From positions 85,804,296-85,868,295 of the forward strand of contig NC_089221.1 in NCBI RefSeq assembly GCF_963924675.1: 64,000 nucleotides of DNA. Reading direction: 5' to 3'. This document shows, in pieces, positions 1-13,210 of this stretch. Position numbers and translations under genes: made by a program. The notes beneath the pieces were generated by a model that searched no databases, had not been told where the DNA came from, and saw nothing but the letters and a program-made list of their open reading frames with translations. Position 1 is the stretch's first letter; every line of letters begins with the position of its first letter. Source of the DNA: Phocoena phocoena. Its lineage: Eukaryota > Chordata > Mammalia > Artiodactyla > Phocoenidae.

Positions 1-120
1 GCTTATTTGTGCAAGACATTTATTGGGGAAATACATATAAGAGAAAAAAGGGGAGGGAGTAAGAGGAAGCATGACACAATCTGACTCCTGAGAAGGAGAG
101 TAATAAGGAGATAGTGTTGG
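1..120 (-). mobile_element. possible LTR 3' end (unassigned retroviral-type LTR)
   Basis: Read on the minus strand, this edge ends in AATAAATGTCTTGCACAAAT, a polyadenylation signal followed by a CTTGCAC-type end, preceded by a pyrimidine-rich stretch. Many mammalian LTRs end this way. The element would run out of the window to the left, and I cannot name the family. It could also be an ordinary polyadenylation-like sequence. Confidence 0.25.
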
Positions 121-1518
121 GTAGGAACAGTCTCAGACTGTTCTATGAAAGATTTGGTCACACCAATGGAAAGTCCACGAACCAAAGTCATCTGTCAGGT
201 GAGTCTTGTATTTTGCAGGAATGGACCTGCCTTTGTATCCATGCCAGGAGTAGCCCATTTATTAGCCCATTTAATAAAAGTGTGGCCTTTTATTAAATAT
301 TTTGGTAGAAGTAGCAGGGCCACCCATCAATGCTTCCTATGGCAGGGCATCTCTATGGTGAATTATCCTGGCTGCCATAGAAAACATGAAATTGCAAGCT
401 GTATTTTTAGGAGCTATGTCAGGTGTAAAGGTGGGATGGGAAAACTGTTAAAGTGAATGGCCAATATTTGAAAGGCATGGACATCTGAAGCAAATTTATG
501 ACTCAGAAAGTACAAATACAGCAAGTATCATTGGAATGTAACTTTTGATGGGGGTGAACAGTGGAGGAGAATAAGCCAGAGACTTAGCTAGAGGCCAGGT
601 CATCACAGGGAGTGGAAATAAAATGTGAAATAAGCACTTGAGCAATACCTATACCCCAAACTTGTTCTGGAGCAAACTCTTTGTGCAACTGGGTCTTGCC
701 AAATTCATCAAGACCTTATTTTAACTAAACTACAATAGGTGCTCAATCATCAAACCACCGACACTTGAATAGCTTTTGAATTTCTCATTGTTGTCTAGCC
801 GAAGAGAGTTAGGGAAACTGAAATCTAGTCCACACTGTGGTGTCCAAGCCTTGTGCCATGGCACATGACTATATCCACCTGGAAGGAGAGGTGCACAAAA
901 GCACTGTACTTACTCAGAGAATGTGATTTTTTTATTTCCTCACTGAAAGCACATTAGGCTAGTAATGGATCATTACCATCACTTATTAAAGTTCTTTCCA
1001 TAGAAAATACTTCAGTTTAGAATTCCTTGTTATTTCTTCATTTTCTTTTTTTCTGAATTCTAGGGCTTTCAAGTATGATGCAAACTACAGAGAATCATGT
1101 TCATGTAATAAATAGATGATCGAATGGCTTTAGATAGAGTCACATAGGCTATATGAGTTTTTTTGGGGAAAGAAAAAAATGTGGAAAAAGTATCATCCAG
1201 TGTCACCAGTTTAGATGATGTCATATCATTGCTCCTGGATTTACCTCACTGAAGATAAGGCACAGTGATATATAACTTAGTTTTTTCAATGTCAAAACAA
1301 GATTTTTCAAAGCTTCCTGTTGCTAATACATTTATACAGAGCTCTTTTTCCACCTTTACAAGCATAACTATTACTACAGTATTTCATAATGTATTTTTTA
1401 GCAATATTCAGGGATTTGCCAAGATGATACATGACGCTAAGCATATTTTTTGTCTTCTATTCCATTACCACTTTAAAATTAATATAAATTTCTCTTTTCA
1501 CCACTGACATGTAAAATA
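121..1518. other. unassigned AT-rich sequence
   Basis: I recognise no gene or repeat here. A 103-codon open stretch (145-456, plus strand) has no recognisable domain and no splice or codon pattern that makes it credible as a gene. A bordering LTR might extend into the first 450 bases. Confidence 0.5.
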
Positions 1519-1594
1519 TTGAGGTTGGCCAAAAAAGTTCGTTCAGGTTTTTCTGTAACATGGAAAACCCGAACGAACTGTTTGGCCAACCCAA
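1519..1594. mobile_element. mariner-derived MITE (about 76 bp, artiodactyl mariner type)
   Basis: The segment is almost entirely one inverted repeat. The left arm reads TTGAGGTTGGCCAAAAAAGT and the right arm, reverse-complemented, TTGGGTTGGCCAAACAGT, each followed by a matching GTTCGTTC-type block. It is bracketed by TA dinucleotides, the target-site duplication of Tc1/mariner transposons. The arms match the ends of the mariner elements known from cattle and other cetartiodactyls. There is no room for a transposase, so it is a non-autonomous deletion derivative comparable in size to human MADE1. Confidence 0.82.
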
Positions 1595-1596
1595 TA

Positions 1597-4500
1597 TAAG
1601 ACTGGCTATAAAATATCACATGACATGATGATATTTAATTTTCAACGGTTTACCATCAAGATAAATGTAAATGTTGTGCATTAAATATTCATGTTGCCTT
1701 TTCTGTGGCATTCCTGCTGTGGGACAATTCTATATCCCCACCCTGCTGAAGCCAGTCATGGCCAGTAGACTTGGTTTGGTGTGTGCAAGTTTGAAGCAGA
1801 ATATTTTTAAATGCCAGATCTTGCTTTGAAATATTTCTGTCCTGTGACATAATGATTGACAATATTCTGGATGGAAAGTGTTTTATTAGACTGAGTCCCA
1901 GAGTAAAGATGTGAAACAGGTTTTCAACTGGCATATAGCATGAGGAAGAAATAGAGGATTTAGCTCATACTCAAATTCTTTATATAAAATTACCTATTTT
2001 TTTAGCATGTGTATAATCACCAAAATCTCCTAGTTTTCCATGAAAAGTGACCAAAAAATCTTGGTCAAAATTCTATCCTGATAGAGTTGGACTAATCCAA
2101 GGAGAGTACATCTTGATTATAATAGATTTCACCTCAAAATAATGGGAAGTGCTTTTAACTCCAGTTCACACTTCAGACTCTAAAATAACAGTTCTTTTGC
2201 AGTTATTTGCAACACATGAGTGGCTAACAAGTATTGGGTTTGATAAAGGATTACATTCACTCCAGTAGTGTTTAAAGAATTTGAGAGCACAAACCCTATC
2301 AGAATTGTCATAATTATACCTTATCACTTTTAGGCAAATGGCTAGTTTGAAAGGATGGTACTGTCTACTAATGATACCCTGAAGGTGATGGGGAGAAGAC
2401 TACTAACAAGCTTCTTAGGTTTCTTGTTGCTAAACATGTTATCCAGTATTTAAAAACATGAGTGGATTATACTGACTAATTAATGGGTTGATGTCTCAAG
2501 AAATGCCAGGATGACCTTCAGCAGAGTTAAGGGTAAAAGAATTTTAATTGATTCTTGATTTTTTTGTTTCAACATTGTTAATTAGTATCCCTTTGGTCTT
2601 GAGAAGAAATACTAGCATGAAAGCAAGCAGGTTCAGAAACACTAAATTAATAGCCAAGGTCCAGAGTGTAAACGAGCTGGACCCATGTTGCTCACTCCAA
2701 CAATTCTAGTAGAGAAATAAACATGCTCATACATCTAGCAGAGGACAAACTGCATAAGCAACATTTCCCCATAGGGAGAGAAATGTGTAAAGTCATGCTT
2801 GTTGCCAGTGGCTGGAACATTTGTTGGTAAAGTAAATGCTTAACAAATAGTTTTGAATAAAGAAAATCAGTATCTTAGAAGAAAGAATGTTACTTCTTTC
2901 TCAAGATGGACATCCTTTTCCACAGCATTCAGGCTAGTAAGAGATGAGAAGGATACTTCTCCAAGTAAGAAAGATCTATAGACCAACCTGGCAATCATTG
3001 GGATTGCTGATCTGAAAATAGATGGCTTCACATTTCAATTAAAAAGGTATTAACCCCGTGTAATTTTTCCTACAACAGAAAGTCCATTAGCAGTTTCTCC
3101 TTTACTACCATCTTGCTGATTATTCATATTACCTTCTGGATATTCTTTAGTAGCATAAACTGAAGAATGCAGTAACATTTTCCTGGCTACTATAATTGTC
3201 AGAGTATAATCAGCTTAATTTTCCACCTACATCTTTGAGACAAAGTCACCCAAGTGAATCACTTATTAAAATATTTCCTGAAAGTGCATTTGTGCTACCC
3301 CTTTTGAAAGTTGCTGTGGTTCAATATTGTTGATTTGGATCTTTAATTTCCTCTAATTGAATGTGAGATTTCCATAGAGAGAAACTAGCTCAGTTCTTTT
3401 AAAGCAAAGTGTTATCTTTCATTAGAGGCTTGTTTTTCCCTTGTCTGCATTTTTAAATATTTATTTATATATTCATTTTTCCTCTATCACTGTTTAAAAC
3501 AGACTGTACTCACCCTTATTATGTGAAAGAAAGAGTTTCGAACTAGTGACCTTTAGATGCATTTTTAAATGACCTCTGCTTTTCTAATACTGCCCTCTTA
3601 TGACATCTTTCTGTAAATAAATGACAAGTTAAGCTTACTGATTTAATCATAAATTCAGACTTAAAATAGTTTTTCCATAGATTTCATTATGCTGTGGCAC
3701 CAAGCCAATAAATATAACCCATACAAGATGTTTTAAGTCCGCTTCTAAAAACTAGACTTTTCAACTCAATGGCCTTAAAATTAATGGCCTCAATTCTCCA
3801 CTTGCCTTGTAACCCTGATGGAGCTGATACAAGCATGATGCTCCTTGAAAGTAGAGGAGCTATGTTTAAATTAAGCCCTGTGATGGTGCAGAACAAGTCA
3901 TATTTTTAGGGGAAACTGTTTCTCCGGTGAATAAGATATCTTGACACGTCAATGGAATATGAAACTCAATTTCACAAGATTTTTCTAGTGCCAAAAGAGA
4001 TTTAAGTAGAACTATCATTTTTAGTCTTAACAGAAAGGATAAGTCTTCCTCTGTAGAACTCTACATTCCTGCCTCTAAAAATTTTATCATTCCTCATAAA
4101 GGCAATCATTCTTTAAGCCTTCACGAAAGCAAAATTACATTTCATTGTTGGTCCATTTTCTATTTTCACTTTTAGAAACTTTTATCATTTCCAATAATTG
4201 CATTGTTCCTCCCTCCACCCCACTTAAGAATCTCTTTATATTAACCAGTTTTCACAGAGCTGCATTTATTAGAAGGGAAAATAGGGACTTAAAGCTTTCT
4301 TTAAACTATATTGCCTTAAGAAAGGTAGTAAATAATTCCACAGTCTGTGAAATATATATTGGGAGAGCATACCCAGCTGAGTTAAAATTAAGAACATTTT
4401 CTCTAAAAGCAGCATCAAAACCCAAGAGGACTGTAAAAACCCAGAGAGAAAAAAAGCTAAAAAATAATTCTAGTTGAAAATCTAAGAGTTATTTAGAAAT

Positions 4501-6387
4501 AATTTTGAAATGAATTTTTTAATAATCATTCTGGAATCATTGTTTTATTCTAGAGTCATTATTTGTTTCCTAAATCGCTGTGTTTTCATGGTACTTCAAA
4601 TTTTTAAGCAACTTTTATTTCCAATCTTCTGCAGTAATTCTTAAATATTTTTAGTAAAATCCCATTCTTCCACTCATTATACCCAGGCATTAGCTCAGTT
4701 CCCCAAATCAAACCTCAGATGTTCTCTACTTATTTTTAATCGGAACAGGAATCAAACATACCTTAACCAAAAGTACTCACTAATGAGCTTGCAGGTAATC
4801 AAATAAACATGTATGCCAACTATCAGATAGTTCTTAAATAGTAACAACCCAAGTACAGGAAGTACTTTTAAAAGTCTAGAGTCAACAGAGAAGGTAAGTA
4901 TCACAATAAAAAAGAACAGAAATATTGTATGATTTTTAAAAGAAAAAGAAGTGTATTCATAAATCAGCAGATGTTAAAGAACCTCACGTCACTTTAGAAC
5001 ATTGCCATTTGGGGCAAGCAGATTATGAGCTAATTTCATGCCACTGTTCATCATTGCATTTTATTTTCTTTTTCATTTCTTTGGTAACTCAAGTTCTTAT
5101 AGATTCAAGCTGTTTTAATTATGGGATGCAAACACTGATAGTATGATACTGGAAATAATGATAAAGGTTCAAGGGAAATGAAGGTGAGAAAATTCAGAGG
5201 TGGTCCCAGTGGTGGTATTGGTAAGCATCATGTAGAAGAGGTGGTGCCCTTTCCTATAGTTCACTTAAAGTTTGGTCTCTCTTCACTTTAGATTGCTGCT
5301 GCCCCTTCTAGACTGTGTGTTCATCCAGAAACTATTTTTAAAGAGGAGGAAAAACATTGAATATTATCCTTCTGATATCTGATGACTTCTCATTGCTGCT
5401 TTTATATTACACCAAAGCCAGCACTACATTTAGATCAGACTGCCAGGAGACTCTTGAGCAGATGACATCTCTTGTTTAATATTCAAACTTCACTATTATT
5501 TGTGATGCATGCTGAGAAAGTAGAACAGAGAAAATAGGTTGCCTGCATTGTTTATTTACACCCCAGAATTCCTAGGTCTATTTCACCCACTTCTCCTATG
5601 TGAGCCCTTGAAGTGCTGTTTGGTTGAGTGTCATGGGTAATAGTGTAGGTCAAGGAACCTGCTCTGGGAATGTATGCTATGTGAACACAACGTCATGTGT
5701 TTGTGTTGTGCAGTTTCCTGACTATTGTATGGTTTAGACAGACTTGTAAAGGCTCATTTTCCCCTTTAACATTTTAAACCCCATCATAGTTAAACTCCAT
5801 TCTGTTGGAAGCCTCTGCAGAGGAAGAGAAACAGATTTCACAATGAAAATGAGTATTAGCTTCATGATGAGAAATTATATAATCAAATTACTACTATCAA
5901 TTCATGGCTCATAGGCACTATGCACCCTTATGTTGCCTTCCAATTGTCTATTTCACATTTATATGCTTTCATTTTTATATCATTCCTCAATAGATTATTA
6001 TGTCATAAACCTTAGCTACATTTTATGGATTATCTTTATAGCATCTAAAAGTCTCAGCTTCCAAGGATAATGTCATATATCTCACAATGTGTATTTGCAA
6101 AGGTACAATGCTAAAGGCATATGCCACCATATTGGGAGACTATATGTGCTCACACGAACTGCTGGGACTAGCTTGCACTTCCCCTTGTACATTTTCCTAT
6201 CTCAGTTATTTATGGCTAGTTCAGCACATCTTTATTTCTACCATCTGCTTAGTATCCCAGTTACAGAGATGAGATTATTTTAATTAGACTTGTCATAGGT
6301 GATTCACTAGTTGCTTGAACAGTCAAAAAGTAATGCCTGAGCTCGTCTATAACAGATTTTTGCCAACTCTGACCCTCCATGACTGCT
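1597..6387. other. unassigned AT-rich sequence
   Basis: No gene, clear transposon or tandem array is recognisable. The stretch has low CpG and scattered T-rich tracts. Open frames here are at most 110 codons (4,145-4,477, plus strand) and are low-complexity or lysine-rich without a domain. Very old repeats too diverged to see by eye are likely. Confidence 0.5.
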
Positions 6388-6505
6388 GCCTTTTTTGGCC
6401 ATGCCGTGCAGCATATGTGGGATCTTGGTTCCCCGGCATGGGTGGAACCTGCGTCCCCTGCAGTGGAAGCTTGGAGTCTTAACCACTGGACTGCCAGGGA
6501 AGTCC
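6388..6505 (-). mobile_element. old tRNA-Glu-derived SINE fragment (CHRS/Bov-tA-like)
   Basis: A T-rich head is followed by the reverse complement of a tRNA-Glu-derived SINE: GGCCATGCCGTGCAGCATAT, GTGGGATCTTGGTTCCC, the B-box region and the terminal GGACTGCCAGGGAAGTCC. It differs from the younger CHR copies, with AACCACTGGACTGCC instead of AACCACTGCGCCACC. That marks an older subfamily shared more widely among cetartiodactyls. Confidence 0.85.
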
Positions 6506-7044
6506 AGACTGCTGCTTACTTAAAAAAAATTTTTTTTCCTGAATTTTAAAATAGAATGTACTTATCCATTAAAGAGAAATGTTAGTCCAGTCCCATTCTT
6601 GGCAATATAGTATTCTGTACTTTGGGTTGGATTATAATCGTTACATTATAAACTGTACAAAATGACTATTGCTAAATAGCTACTCCCTGCCAACAATTTA
6701 AAGTGGTGGATATTGCTGAATACAAACTGAAGCATGCAGCTTTTTGCACAAAGGCTGTGCAAATGCAACACAAATGACATTCAAATGTAAACCACAGGAG
6801 AGTTATAATCTTTATTTTAAAGTCATGTGCACTGTTTCTTTTTTAAAATCAACCAATTAACATGGACATACTTTAAAACAAAAGCAGATATTTATGTCGG
6901 ATAGATCTCTGAATTGCTAAATATGATATTAGTGAAATTAATATGGATTGTGAAGAGAAAGTGGTGAGGGTACAACCAAAAATTAGAGGATTTAAACTAG
7001 ATTATGCTGTCAGTTGCAACATGAGCTGTATGATAGAAACATTT
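6506..7044. other. unassigned sequence
   Basis: No gene or repeat recognised apart from short A/T tracts. Confidence 0.5.
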
Positions 7045-7625
7045 CAACCTCTGGGATTTTTTTCTTTTCTTTTCAACTGAGGTAAAATTCATATAACATA
7101 AAGTTTACCCTTTTAAAGTATGCAATGTAGTACATTCACAATGTTGTTCCATCATCTCTATCTAACTCTAAAATACTTTATTATCCACAGAGGAGTCTCT
7201 GTAAGCAGGGTACCATGTTTATCTACCACCAACCTCTTGCAACTACTAATCTGCTTTCCTCCTCTATGGATTTACCTCCTCTGGATATTTCATGTAAATG
7301 GAATTGCAGAATATGTAAGCTTTATGTCTGGCTTCTTTCACTCAGCATAATATTTTCAAGGTTCAGCTTTATCCACATTGTTACCTGCATCAGTACTTCG
7401 TTCCTTTTTGATGACTGAATACTATTCCGTTGTATATACCTCATTTTGTTTATCCATTCATCTATTAATGGACATTTAAGTTGCTTCCACCTTTGGGACA
7501 TGAATATATGTATACAAATATTTACTTGAATACCTGTTTTCAGTTCTTTTGGGTATATACCTAGGACTGGAATTGATGGGTGCTATGTTAATTCTATGCT
7601 TAACATTTTGAGGAACCAGAGTATT
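7045..7625 (-). mobile_element. old LINE-1 3' fragment (L1M-class)
   Basis: On the plus strand this reads as antisense L1 3' region: AACTGAGGTAAAATTCATAT, the CACTCAGCATAATATTTTCA block, ATTCCATTGT-like and GGGTATATACCTAGGACTGG blocks, ending near AGGAACCAGAG. It carries the C-terminal end of ORF2 and the 3' UTR only, 5'-truncated. The level of decay suggests an older mammalian-wide L1 than those at 11-31 kb. Confidence 0.85.
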
Positions 7626-8469
7626 TCATTTTTTAAGAATTCATTTATAAGATTTCTTACATTTGTAATTCCAAGTGACTTTCATATTTTTATCAATCAT
7701 CATAAAGACCAAGGAGCAAATATAATTATCCAAAATTTTCAACAAGATTATTTCTAAAGTTCTAACTCTGTAATTCTATTATAAAATTCTAGGTGATCTA
7801 CAAGACATAAATGACAAAGTCCTTTTTTTTTTTGGTTTAATCTCAACCCCATAAATTATGATTAAAACTCATGATTAAATTGGATGGTGGGACAAAGGAA
7901 GGAGGTGGGCAGCTTTCAATTATCCAAATGATAGGAGCTAGAAATAGATAAATCAATGGAAGACTAAAGTGTATAAACCTCTCTTTGAAGACAAGATTTA
8001 CAGCAAGTTAGACATGTGAGTATTGGAAGAGTGAAGATGTAATATGTACAGTACAAAAACATGAATGAATGAAAAATATGAAGAAATATAGGGCAGATCA
8101 TTCCTATAACATGCACAATTTCTGTGTTTCTCTGTTTTTTACTCAAGTTATTTTCTGCTGTAACTTGATTTTTGGTCCATCTCCCTGCTAAACACTTCAC
8201 ATTTCATTTCCCTCTAAGCCTTTAGGGGAGATTGAAAGTAGCAGTTAAAGCTGGTTATGCTCAATAGTCAAGGCAAATTTTGTTTACAAGATACTCCCTG
8301 TTACAGTGTTTGGATTGTCTAAATAACAGGCAATAAAATCTATCAGCTGGAAACCTCCTCTTGTAAATGAACAGACTATTTTAATCAGTACCTTCTGCTG
8401 AACAGCCTTTCAAGGGCAGTCCAGTTTTAATATTTAGAAAGCTACCTGTAACCTTCAGATATAACCTAT
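7626..8469. other. unassigned sequence
   Basis: No gene or repeat recognised. It contains a short poly-T run near 7,824. The 78-codon minus-strand open frame at 7,964-8,200 shows no domain. Confidence 0.5.
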
Positions 8470-9095
8470 CTTTAAGTATTTATTTAATTAATGATCATGC
8501 ACTCAGAATTCTGCTAGGCTCTACAATGGATACAAAAATAGTATAAAACATCCATGCTTCTGGGAACTTATCATCTATTTGTGGGAACAAACTGCCCCAA
8601 GTCTTTTAAATGTGGAAAGACTTGTTTACAGTGTTCTGGGAATAAATGTAATAAGAGATCAAAGTTCTAGGAAATAATTTTGTGCTAAATACACAAATAT
8701 ATAGTTTCAAGGAAGAGCTAGACCTTGAATTGAACCTCAGAATTTTTGAAAATGTGAAATTATAGGGGAGATGGTAAAGATAATGTGAATAACAGAGAGA
8801 GTTGGCTAGGATTCATGTGAGTTAACAACTGGAGATAAAAATGAGTGGGAATGTAGGAAACAAGTTTAAAGAAGGCCATGTTAGCTATACCAAGTAGTTT
8901 AATTCACTGGGGAAGTCATAGCTTAGTGGGCTGAGAATGAAAGATTCATTTCACACATACTAGTGATGGACACAGATATATAATTGTTCAGAGAGATAAC
9001 CAGGAAGCATGGACGATATAACTTGCTGTAATCTAAAGGTGAAGAGATGAGAATCTAAATGAGGCCATGGAAATGGAAAGGAATAGAAAAGGAAG
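8470..9095 (-). mobile_element. LINE-2 fossil
   Basis: The plus strand shows the antisense L2 pattern: a TTTATT...CACTCAGAATTCTGCTAGGC start, GGATACAAAAATAG, CTTCTGGGAACTTATCAT, and further on AGGAAGCATGGACGATATAA and CTGTAATCTAAAGGTGAAG. These blocks keep the order expected of an L2 3' half read in reverse. It is heavily decayed, so the ends are approximate. Confidence 0.55.
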
Positions 9096-9099
9096 GAAA

Positions 9100-9305
9100 G
9101 ATATAGTTAACATTTAATATGAGTGATATTCTTCCTAGCTCTTTCCCGTTCTTGACCTATGAACTAGTTTGTATGAGGATACATGTTTCCATATTAGAGA
9201 TGAGGAAATTGAGAGATTTTATGATTTGCACAGGTAGGATGTAGAAGTAAGATTTTCACCTTGTTCTATTTTACTCCAAATCATGTGCTATTTCCTTTTA
9301 CTGTT
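9100..9305 (-). mobile_element. MIR SINE fossil
   Basis: TTAGAGATGAGGAAATTGAG followed by TTTGCACAGGTAGGA and AAATCATGTGCTATT is the reverse complement of the MIR core and tRNA-like half. It directly follows the L2 fossil. Confidence 0.55.
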
Positions 9306-10904
9306 TCTATAGCTGGCAAGAGGGACAAAACATAAATGAGACTTTCACACTGTGAGGATCCCAGTGTTTCTCATAAATTGTAAACTTCTAATCTAACCCA
9401 GGTAGTTACCATCTGTCGTATATGTGTATCACAAGTAGTCATAATTCAGTTAACACAATTATATGTTTACTTTGAATTTGATAACGACATTCTAGGTAAT
9501 CCTACTTTCTCTCTTAACATGGTGCAATGTCCCCAACCTCCTGTTGTTGCCATCTTTTGTTACCTAGAGATAGGGGCCCCATTTTTTTCACCAAGTGGAA
9601 AGCTTATCAATGCTCACAGCACTCTCACTTCTTCTCCTGGCCTTCCTGAGTTCTACAGCCCTCCACAGCTGTCAACTTTCAAATACCTTTAGTCAGTTCT
9701 TACAACCCAAAGACAATATGCAGTATATTCTCTAGTTTTGATATAGGAAGAAATTTTTATTTCTTTGGTATCACCATTTCTTTACCTCCTTTATAAAATA
9801 TATTTTTTTCTATCCAGTTATCCCTCCTCCATCTCAATATTTCATTTCTATCTTGTTCTCATTCCCTCCTCTAAAAATATTTCCTCCAAACCATACTGAT
9901 TCCTGATTCCCTCTGCATAATATTATACTACAGTTTTATAACAGTGTCAGTGACATTTTTAAAGGCCTCTGTTCTTAGAATGCTTATATTCACTTGCCTT
10001 TTTCTTTAACAACTTAAAATATATCTTTGAGGGAAAGATGGTGTGAAAATGTCAAATGCATTCTTATGTAGTAATTTGAGAATAAATGAGAAAAAAAAGC
10101 TTGAAGCAGTATTGAACATCATTAAAAAAAAATGTTTAACTAGTTCCAGCAATTTCAGTTTTCTTTCATTTTTTTTCTCTTTGAGATCTTTGCTCCTCAT
10201 ATTAAACTATTCTGATAGACTCTGACAACGAGAAGGAAAGGAAGATGTTAAGTGCTATAGCTGATAGGATCTCCCTATTGTGGAAATGATTTTTGCTTTC
10301 AAGAATCAATAACAAAGGTGTTCTTGTGAAAAATCTATGTTTTTGCTGTCACAAAAGATGGTTTTTTTCCATTTGCATTCTGTTAAGATTTTTTAATGCT
10401 GTTCTAGTTGAAAGTTTTATAGTCTAATAAAGTTTCTTGCAATATAAAATCTGAGCATACAACTACAGAAAACCTAATTTTGTGGAAAAGCATTCTGAAA
10501 ATATATACATTATTTAAATAAATATAGAAATACTGTAAGAAATTATGCCTCTTTATTGGACATTGAAATAATATATATTTTGAAGTTCAGAGTTCATTAT
10601 CTATAAGATTATCAGTACCTTCTTTCAGATTACAATAACATTGGAATAAGTCATAGTCTCAGAATCTCAAGATCCAGAAATCCCTTAAAATTGAGATATA
10701 ACAGATTGTTTTACAAATAAGTTTCAGTGTAATCTGTGAGAAACCATTAGAGCAATGCTGTTTGAGAATCCATACTAACTTAAAAAAATTATCAGAAAAA
10801 AATAAAGGAATCATGCCAAATAGAAATAAATAAAGTCTGGATCTAAGTTACTTTGAGCAAATTGCAGTTTTTAGGACGTAAGGGCATTCCTAGCAATTTT
10901 CCCC
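9306..10904. other. unassigned AT-rich sequence
   Basis: No gene or clear repeat is seen. Short A/T homopolymers lie at 9,803, 10,090 and 10,123, with AT-rich stretches around 10,500-10,580. Confidence 0.5.
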
Positions 10905-11160
10905 ATTACACAGCCTCACCTGTTTCCTCCCAGCTAGAAAGTTTTGTGCACACTGTTTCTTCTGCAAGAAATGTTTTTAGTTCAACTCAATATTTCTTCA
11001 GGTATCTGCTACTTCTTCATCAGAGATGCGCTCACTTCCAGATTAACTATTATTTGTCAATAGCTTTGTGCTACACTAGACTATTAAAACTACGAAGACT
11101 GAGAGTAAGTCAGCTTTTAGTGTCATATCTGACACACAGTACATTTTCAATAGATGAGGA
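10905..11160 (+). mobile_element. possible LINE-2 3'-end fossil
   Basis: The blocks CACACTGTTTCTTCTGCAAG, TCTTCAGGTATCTGCTACTT, CATCAGAGATGCGCTCACTT and GACACACAGTACATTTTCAA occur in the order of the L2 3' end. They correspond to the 'cttcaggtctctgctcaaatgtcacc' and 'tggcacatagtaggcgctcaa' regions of L2. The match is recognised by eye and decayed. Confidence 0.45.
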
Positions 11161-12341
11161 TATAACTAGCACTTTATTTTTTATTGAAGTATAGTTGGTT
11201 TACATTATTGTGATAGTTTCAGGTGTACAGCAGTGATTCCGTTTTATATATATATATATTTCACATTATTTTCAATTATAGTTCATTACAAGATATTGAA
11301 TATAGTTCCCTGTATTGTACAGTAAATCCTTGGTGCTTATCTATTTTATGTATAGTGGTTTGTATCTGTTAATCCCATACTCCTAATTTATCCCTCCCCC
11401 ACTCCCTTTCCCCTTTGGCAACCATAAGTTTGTTTTCTATGTCTACGAGTCTTTCCATTTTGTATATAGAATCATTTGTATTATTTTTTAGATTCCACAT
11501 ATAAGCAATATATAGTATGTCTTTGACTTATTTTACTTAGCATAATATTCTCTAGGTCCATCCACATTGCTGCAAATGGCAATACTTCACCTTTTTATAG
11601 CTGAATAATATTTAATTGTAGAATATACACATTGTCTTAATTCAGTCATCTGTTGATGGGCACTTAGGTTGTTTCCATATCTTAAGTATTGTAAATATTG
11701 CTGCTATGAACATTGGGATACAAGTATCTTTTCAAATTAGTGTTTTTGTTTTTGCTGGATATATACCCAGGAGTGGAATTGCTGGATCATATGGTACTTC
11801 TATTTTTAGTCTTTTAAGGAAACTCCATACTGTTTTCCAGGTACCAATTTACATTCCCACCCAGAGTGTATGAGTGTTCCCTTTCCTCCACATCTGTTCC
11901 GACATTTGCTATTTATAGACATTTTGATGATAGTCATTCTGAGAGGTGTGAGGTGAAACCACTGCAATGTGGTTTTGATTTTCATTCTCTAATGAATTAC
12001 GATGTGGAGCATCTTTTCACATGCCTGTTAGCCATCTGTATGCATTTATTGGAAAAATATCTATTCATGTCTCCTGCCCATTTTTTGGATTGGATTGTTT
12101 CTTTAAAATATTGCTTTATATAAGCTCTTTGTATATTTTGGATAGTAACTTCTTGTCACATTGTTTGCAAATATTTTCTCCCATTTGATAGGTTTTCTTT
12201 TCATTTTGTTGATGGTTTCCTTTGATGTGCAAAATCTTTTAAGTTTAATTAGGTTTCATTTGTTTATTTTTGCTTTTATTTTTTTTGCCCTGGGAGACTG
12301 ATCTAAGACAATATTGCTACAATTTATGTCAGAATGTTTTG

Positions 12342-12369
12342 CCTGTGTTCTCTTCTAGGAGAACACAGG
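12342..12369. repeat. 11-bp-arm hairpin within L1-A
   Basis: CCTGTGTTCTC and GAGAACACAGG form perfect arms around a 6-base loop TTCTAG. Other L1 copies do not show a palindrome at this position in ORF2. It sits where the L1 alignment appears to skip sequence, which suggests a template-switch scar. Confidence 0.6.
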
Positions 12370-13210
12370 ATATCTTTCCATTTCTTTGAGTCATCTTCAA
12401 TTACCTTTATCAATATTTTACAGTTTTCAGCATATAGGTCTTTCACCTCCTTGGTTAAGCTTATTCCTAGGTATTTTTTAATGTGATTTTAAATGGGATT
12501 TTTTTTTTTTTTTTTTTTACTTTCTGATATTCCATTATTAGTGTATAGAAATGCAATGGATTTCTGTATATTAACCTTGTATCCTGGAACTTTGCTGAAT
12601 TCATTTATTAGTTCTAATAGTTTTTGGGTGGAGTCTTTAGGGTTCTCTATATAGAGTATCACGTCATCTGCCAATAATGACAGTTTTACCTCTTACCTTC
12701 CAATTTGGATACTTTTATTTCTTTTTATTGTCTGATTGATGTGGCTAGGAATTCCAATACTATGTTAAATAGAAGCAGAGAGTGGGAATTATTGTCTTTT
12801 TCCTGAATTTAGCAGAAAGGCTTCTAGCTTCTCATATTTGAGTCTTATGTGGGTTGTGGGTTGGTCGTAAATGGCCTTTATTATGTTGAGATATGTTTCC
12901 TCTATACCCACTTTGAAAGGATGCTGAATTTTGTCAAATGTTCTTCTTGCATCTTAAGATGATCATGTGGTTTTTCTTTTGTTAATGTGGTGTGTCACAC
13001 TGATGATTTGCACATGCTAAACTATCCTTGCGACCCTGAAATGAATCCAAGTTGATCATGTTGTATGATACTTTTTATATACTGGGTTCGGTTTGCTAAT
13101 ATTTTATTGAGAACTTTTGCATCTAAAGTCCTCATATTCTTTATATCATTGGTCAGATTCCCCTGTAAAGCCCTCTGGTCCTGGACTTTTATTTGTAGAG
13201 AGTTTTATTT

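Noticed and set aside
4145..4477. 110-codon plus-strand frame
   Set aside because: Lysine-rich, low-complexity end and no domain; expected by chance at this size in AT-rich DNA.
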